Positions 61,333-64,000 of a DNA stretch of 64,000 bases are shown in pieces. Position 1 is the stretch's first letter; each line of letters opens with the position of its first letter. The stretch is from Gerris lacustris (taxonomy: Eukaryota > Arthropoda > Insecta > Hemiptera > Gerridae). The stretch lies in NCBI GenBank assembly GCA_951217055.1, contig OX578286.1, positions 1,371,508 through 1,435,507 of the forward strand, given 5' to 3'. A program made the translations under genes and the position numbers. A model generated the notes under the pieces. It saw only the letters and a list, made by a program, of their open reading frames with translations, was not told where the DNA came from and made no database searches.

Positions 61333-64000
61333 GTAAGTTTAATATAATATAAAGTATTTAATATAATAAAACAATACGTGTTGTGTCGCGGGACACCCAG
61401 TAGAAACTAAGTTTCCTTACATTTTTCATTAAATATAAATTATAAAATCACTCTGCTAAGTACGTATACATTGCTAACTACTTATACATGACGGAGTTTG
61501 AAAAGAGACAAAATTAAAAGTACCTAACTAACTGTTTGTACCTAGTGGAGTTGAGGCAAAATTAAAAGAAAATCATTATTTGTATCATTAAAGCAAGCGT
61601 CTTACTATAAATATGTCGTCTTACTATATATAAATGTATGCGTCTTACTATATATAAATGTATTGAATATTGAGAAAAAAAGGTAATCAAGATGAGTTTA
61701 TAGTTAAAGAGTATGGTTGTAGTTGGTAGGAAATAGGACTGTTTTCTACCTACCCGGCCTAATAATTTGAAATATTATAAAATATATCTCTTCCCTACTC
61801 AAAAAAGTCTGCTTGTATCAGGTTGAAATTTTACATGCCTGTTTCAATTGTATTTTAGACGATGTGTAAGAAGTTATAAAATAGTTAAGTTAGAACGTAA
61901 GATATCGGTAAAAACGTTGTTTTCTTTTTTTTTAAATGTGCCATAAGGAACTGCGTTCCAATAAATCGAAGATCTATATTAGAAACTAAATATTACAGTA
62001 TATTTTTACCATGATAATTATTTTGATGACATCGCAGGGGCATTCGAAAACTTAGGATGGAGAGCCAATGAAACCTCTGGAATTTGAAATGTCGAAATAA
62101 ATGGCCAACTAGGCAAATAAAATTGTCTGTGGATAATCTCAGTATAACCGACTAGTGACTTTATTTTTCCTCTCTTATAAGTTGGCCAATCTAAGTTTCA
62201 CAAAACAATTATCTTCATCATGATTTGAAAAATCGGTGCGAGACAACTCAGACAAACTTTCTCATATACGAGTTTATAATTACTCAGCCCAGTGTTTTCT
62301 ATTTATTAGTTTTTGTGTTTTCCTAGGTACATTTAATTGTTGTTAAACATTTTATCAAAATTTATCACAAAAATAACTTCTCCTTGGTGGGGAATAGAAC
62401 CCGGCCTCTCTCCGTCAACATTTAAAGCTATTTTCTCAGAAACTAGATTTTTTCCCGAGAATACGGCTTATATCTTTGATTTGTCTCTAAATTGGCTACA
62501 TTTTAGAATTTCTTAAACAAAATTGTCGGAACCGTTTTCGAAAAATAATTTTTTTCACGCTTTTTCAGAGTTTTTGGGGGTTTCGCCCCCAAATTAGGAG
62601 CTAAAATTCATTTCTCAATTTCACCTCGGGGTATGACTTTTCCAAACGTTTATGTCAAATTTCGTCAAAATCGGCCATGTAGTTTAGGCTCCAGGGGTCT
62701 GCACTGATGGACGACCGATAGAGGACAGACGACAGACAAAAGTGTTTTAAAAACCACTTATTTTTGGACTTCAAAATGTTTTTATCCATCAAAATCGAAT
62801 TTTAGTACTATCACAATACTTTCTCTTTACATGAAAAAGTAAAAGGTGGTCAAGACTTGAGTGCTAAATTCACTCATGACGTAAATGGTCTACAGGAAAG
62901 ATAGAGTTTTATTTGTCTTTAACTCCAAAGTTATAAAAAGATAGTCTGCCAATAGTGTGGCACATTGCTTTCATGGTCCCTACTAATGGACGAATGATCA
63001 CATGAATATAACCTAATGTGTTCCTGCTGGGTATATATATATCCTGAGTAGAAGTTTGGGCAGGTTCAAATTTCATTCAATATTAGGCAAGTTAGATAGA
63101 CACGAGCGTTATTTTTATGCTTTAACACCGCGTCATTTTGACGCAGTGGGTACAGGCAATGGGTTGGGACACAATTAACACCCAGCGGGAGCGGTGACGT
63201 GGCGGATTTTTTGAAGCTGCTACCTTCGAACTCTGCGGCAGGCTTTCTTGACGGAGTGGGTACCAAGCCACAAGTTACTATATTGAGGAGAACACACAAG
63301 AGTCAAAATCACGCAGTGTATTGGTTTTTCATCAAACGACTTGACACTCATACGAAAGTAATTAAAGAACTTGGCCTTGTATTCTCTATTAAATCAATCA
63401 TCATAGTAGTGAACGCCCCTTTTAATGACCTCTCATTGTTAAATGGAAGAACCCACAGTCTTTCTCCCTCTCTGCTGCTTACATAATATTTATACGTAAA
63501 ATAACACAACAATAACTCCTTTTTATACCAATTCGCGTAGTTTTCGTAGATTACGATAACTGTAAGCAACTAACCTTGGATCCATCATTGGACACAGTTG
63601 GAGGAACATTGACCGATCGGCGTAAAATGTCGCCCCGTGTGTTCTGGCAACAGTATTGACGCCATCAAAACCAAGGATGTTAAATAAAGGGGATGGAGGG
63701 TTGTGGAAAAAAGTGACCCCATGAAGATATGTAAAATAGAAGCTCCAATGGGACAAATTACCTTCCTCTTGGTTATAGGTTACCAAGAATTTGTTTATAG
63801 TTTCAGGTTATAACCTCATAAAGAAGGTAATTTGTCCCAGTTCAAATGTGGTGGAGCATGCGCAGTATGCTTTTTCTCTCCAATTTCTCTTACCTCCATG
63901 GGGTCACTTTTTTCCTTAAACCCCTTCTTAACATTCCATCCCCTTTATATAACATCCTTGATCAAAATGACGCAGCGTCAAGTGGAAAAGAACTGCTCGT
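61333..64000. other. Gene-free right end with repeats
   Basis: Partial repeat A at 61.79-61.96 kb; a repeat with GGGGGTTTCGCCCCCAAATT and a GACAGACGACAGAC tail at 62.54-62.76 kb; a MITE at 63.66-63.97 kb. No further exon of the CUB-like gene was identified, though a small one could be hidden. Confidence 0.5.
63660..63970. mobile_element. MITE with AACATCCTTG-type inverted ends
   Basis: The left end CCAAGGATGTTAAATAAAGG and GGATGG is matched in reverse by CCATCCCCTTTATATAACAT and CCTTG on the right. Inner arms AAAAAAGTGACCCCATG/CATGGGGTCACTTTTTT and GGGACAAATTACCTTC/GAAGGTAATTTGTCCC also pair, so nearly the whole element folds back. Confidence 0.75.

Noticed and set aside
63199..63486. ORF of 95 codons as a further CUB-gene exon
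   Set aside because: No Cys pattern or CUB motif and no suitable splice sites in phase.

Overview
This is a stretch of an AT-rich animal genome, almost certainly an insect. Genes are split by GT-AG introns, and the spacers are crowded with non-LTR retrotransposons, MITEs, simple repeats and dispersed repeats whose tails carry (GACA)n runs. The order cannot be settled from this window; a hemipteran or similar large-genome insect is my guess. There are no bacterial-type operons, rRNA or recognisable tRNAs.

Layout. (1) 1-4.8 kb: repeats, a jockey-type remnant and a broken Penelope-like element. (2) 4.8-32.9 kb, minus strand: one animal-type (type I) fatty acid synthase gene in 33 coding exons. 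I placed every splice site; the coding length is 6,285 nt, an exact multiple of three, giving 2,094 residues in the order KS-MAT-DH-pseudoMT-ER-KR-ACP. No thioesterase domain was found. The introns hold jockey, LOA-like and BEL/Pao remnants, an ORF1 remnant and several MITEs. (3) 32.9-38.7 kb, plus strand: a GC-rich LOA/I-group non-LTR retrotransposon (ORF1; ORF2 with endonuclease, reverse transcriptase and RNase H), broken by an inverted 71-nt insertion and cut off at its 3' end by a fold-back element (38.7-39.7 kb). (4) 41.0-45.7 kb: the most interesting object, a 4,707-bp element with perfect 35-bp terminal inverted repeats and a 4-bp target duplication (ACAT). It carries a single intact 893-codon gene of an uncharacterised insect family (DUF7869-like) with a DDE/D-like residue pattern. 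A second copy of the host repeat, about 0.55 kb away, shows the empty site. I read it as an autonomous DNA transposon whose superfamily I cannot assign. (5) 46-54.6 kb: no gene; dispersed repeats, GAGCG-rich tandem units, a long (AT)n run and strong hairpins. (6) 54.6-61.3 kb, plus strand: the first three coding exons of a secreted, Ser-rich, Cys-knot plus CUB-like protein that runs on past what I could trace. (7) 61.3-64 kb: repeats only.

The fatty acid synthase is the only complete host gene recognised, and even its 3' end is uncertain. Everything else except the secreted protein is mobile or repetitive DNA. Assignments rest on translation and motif recognition; no database search was run.
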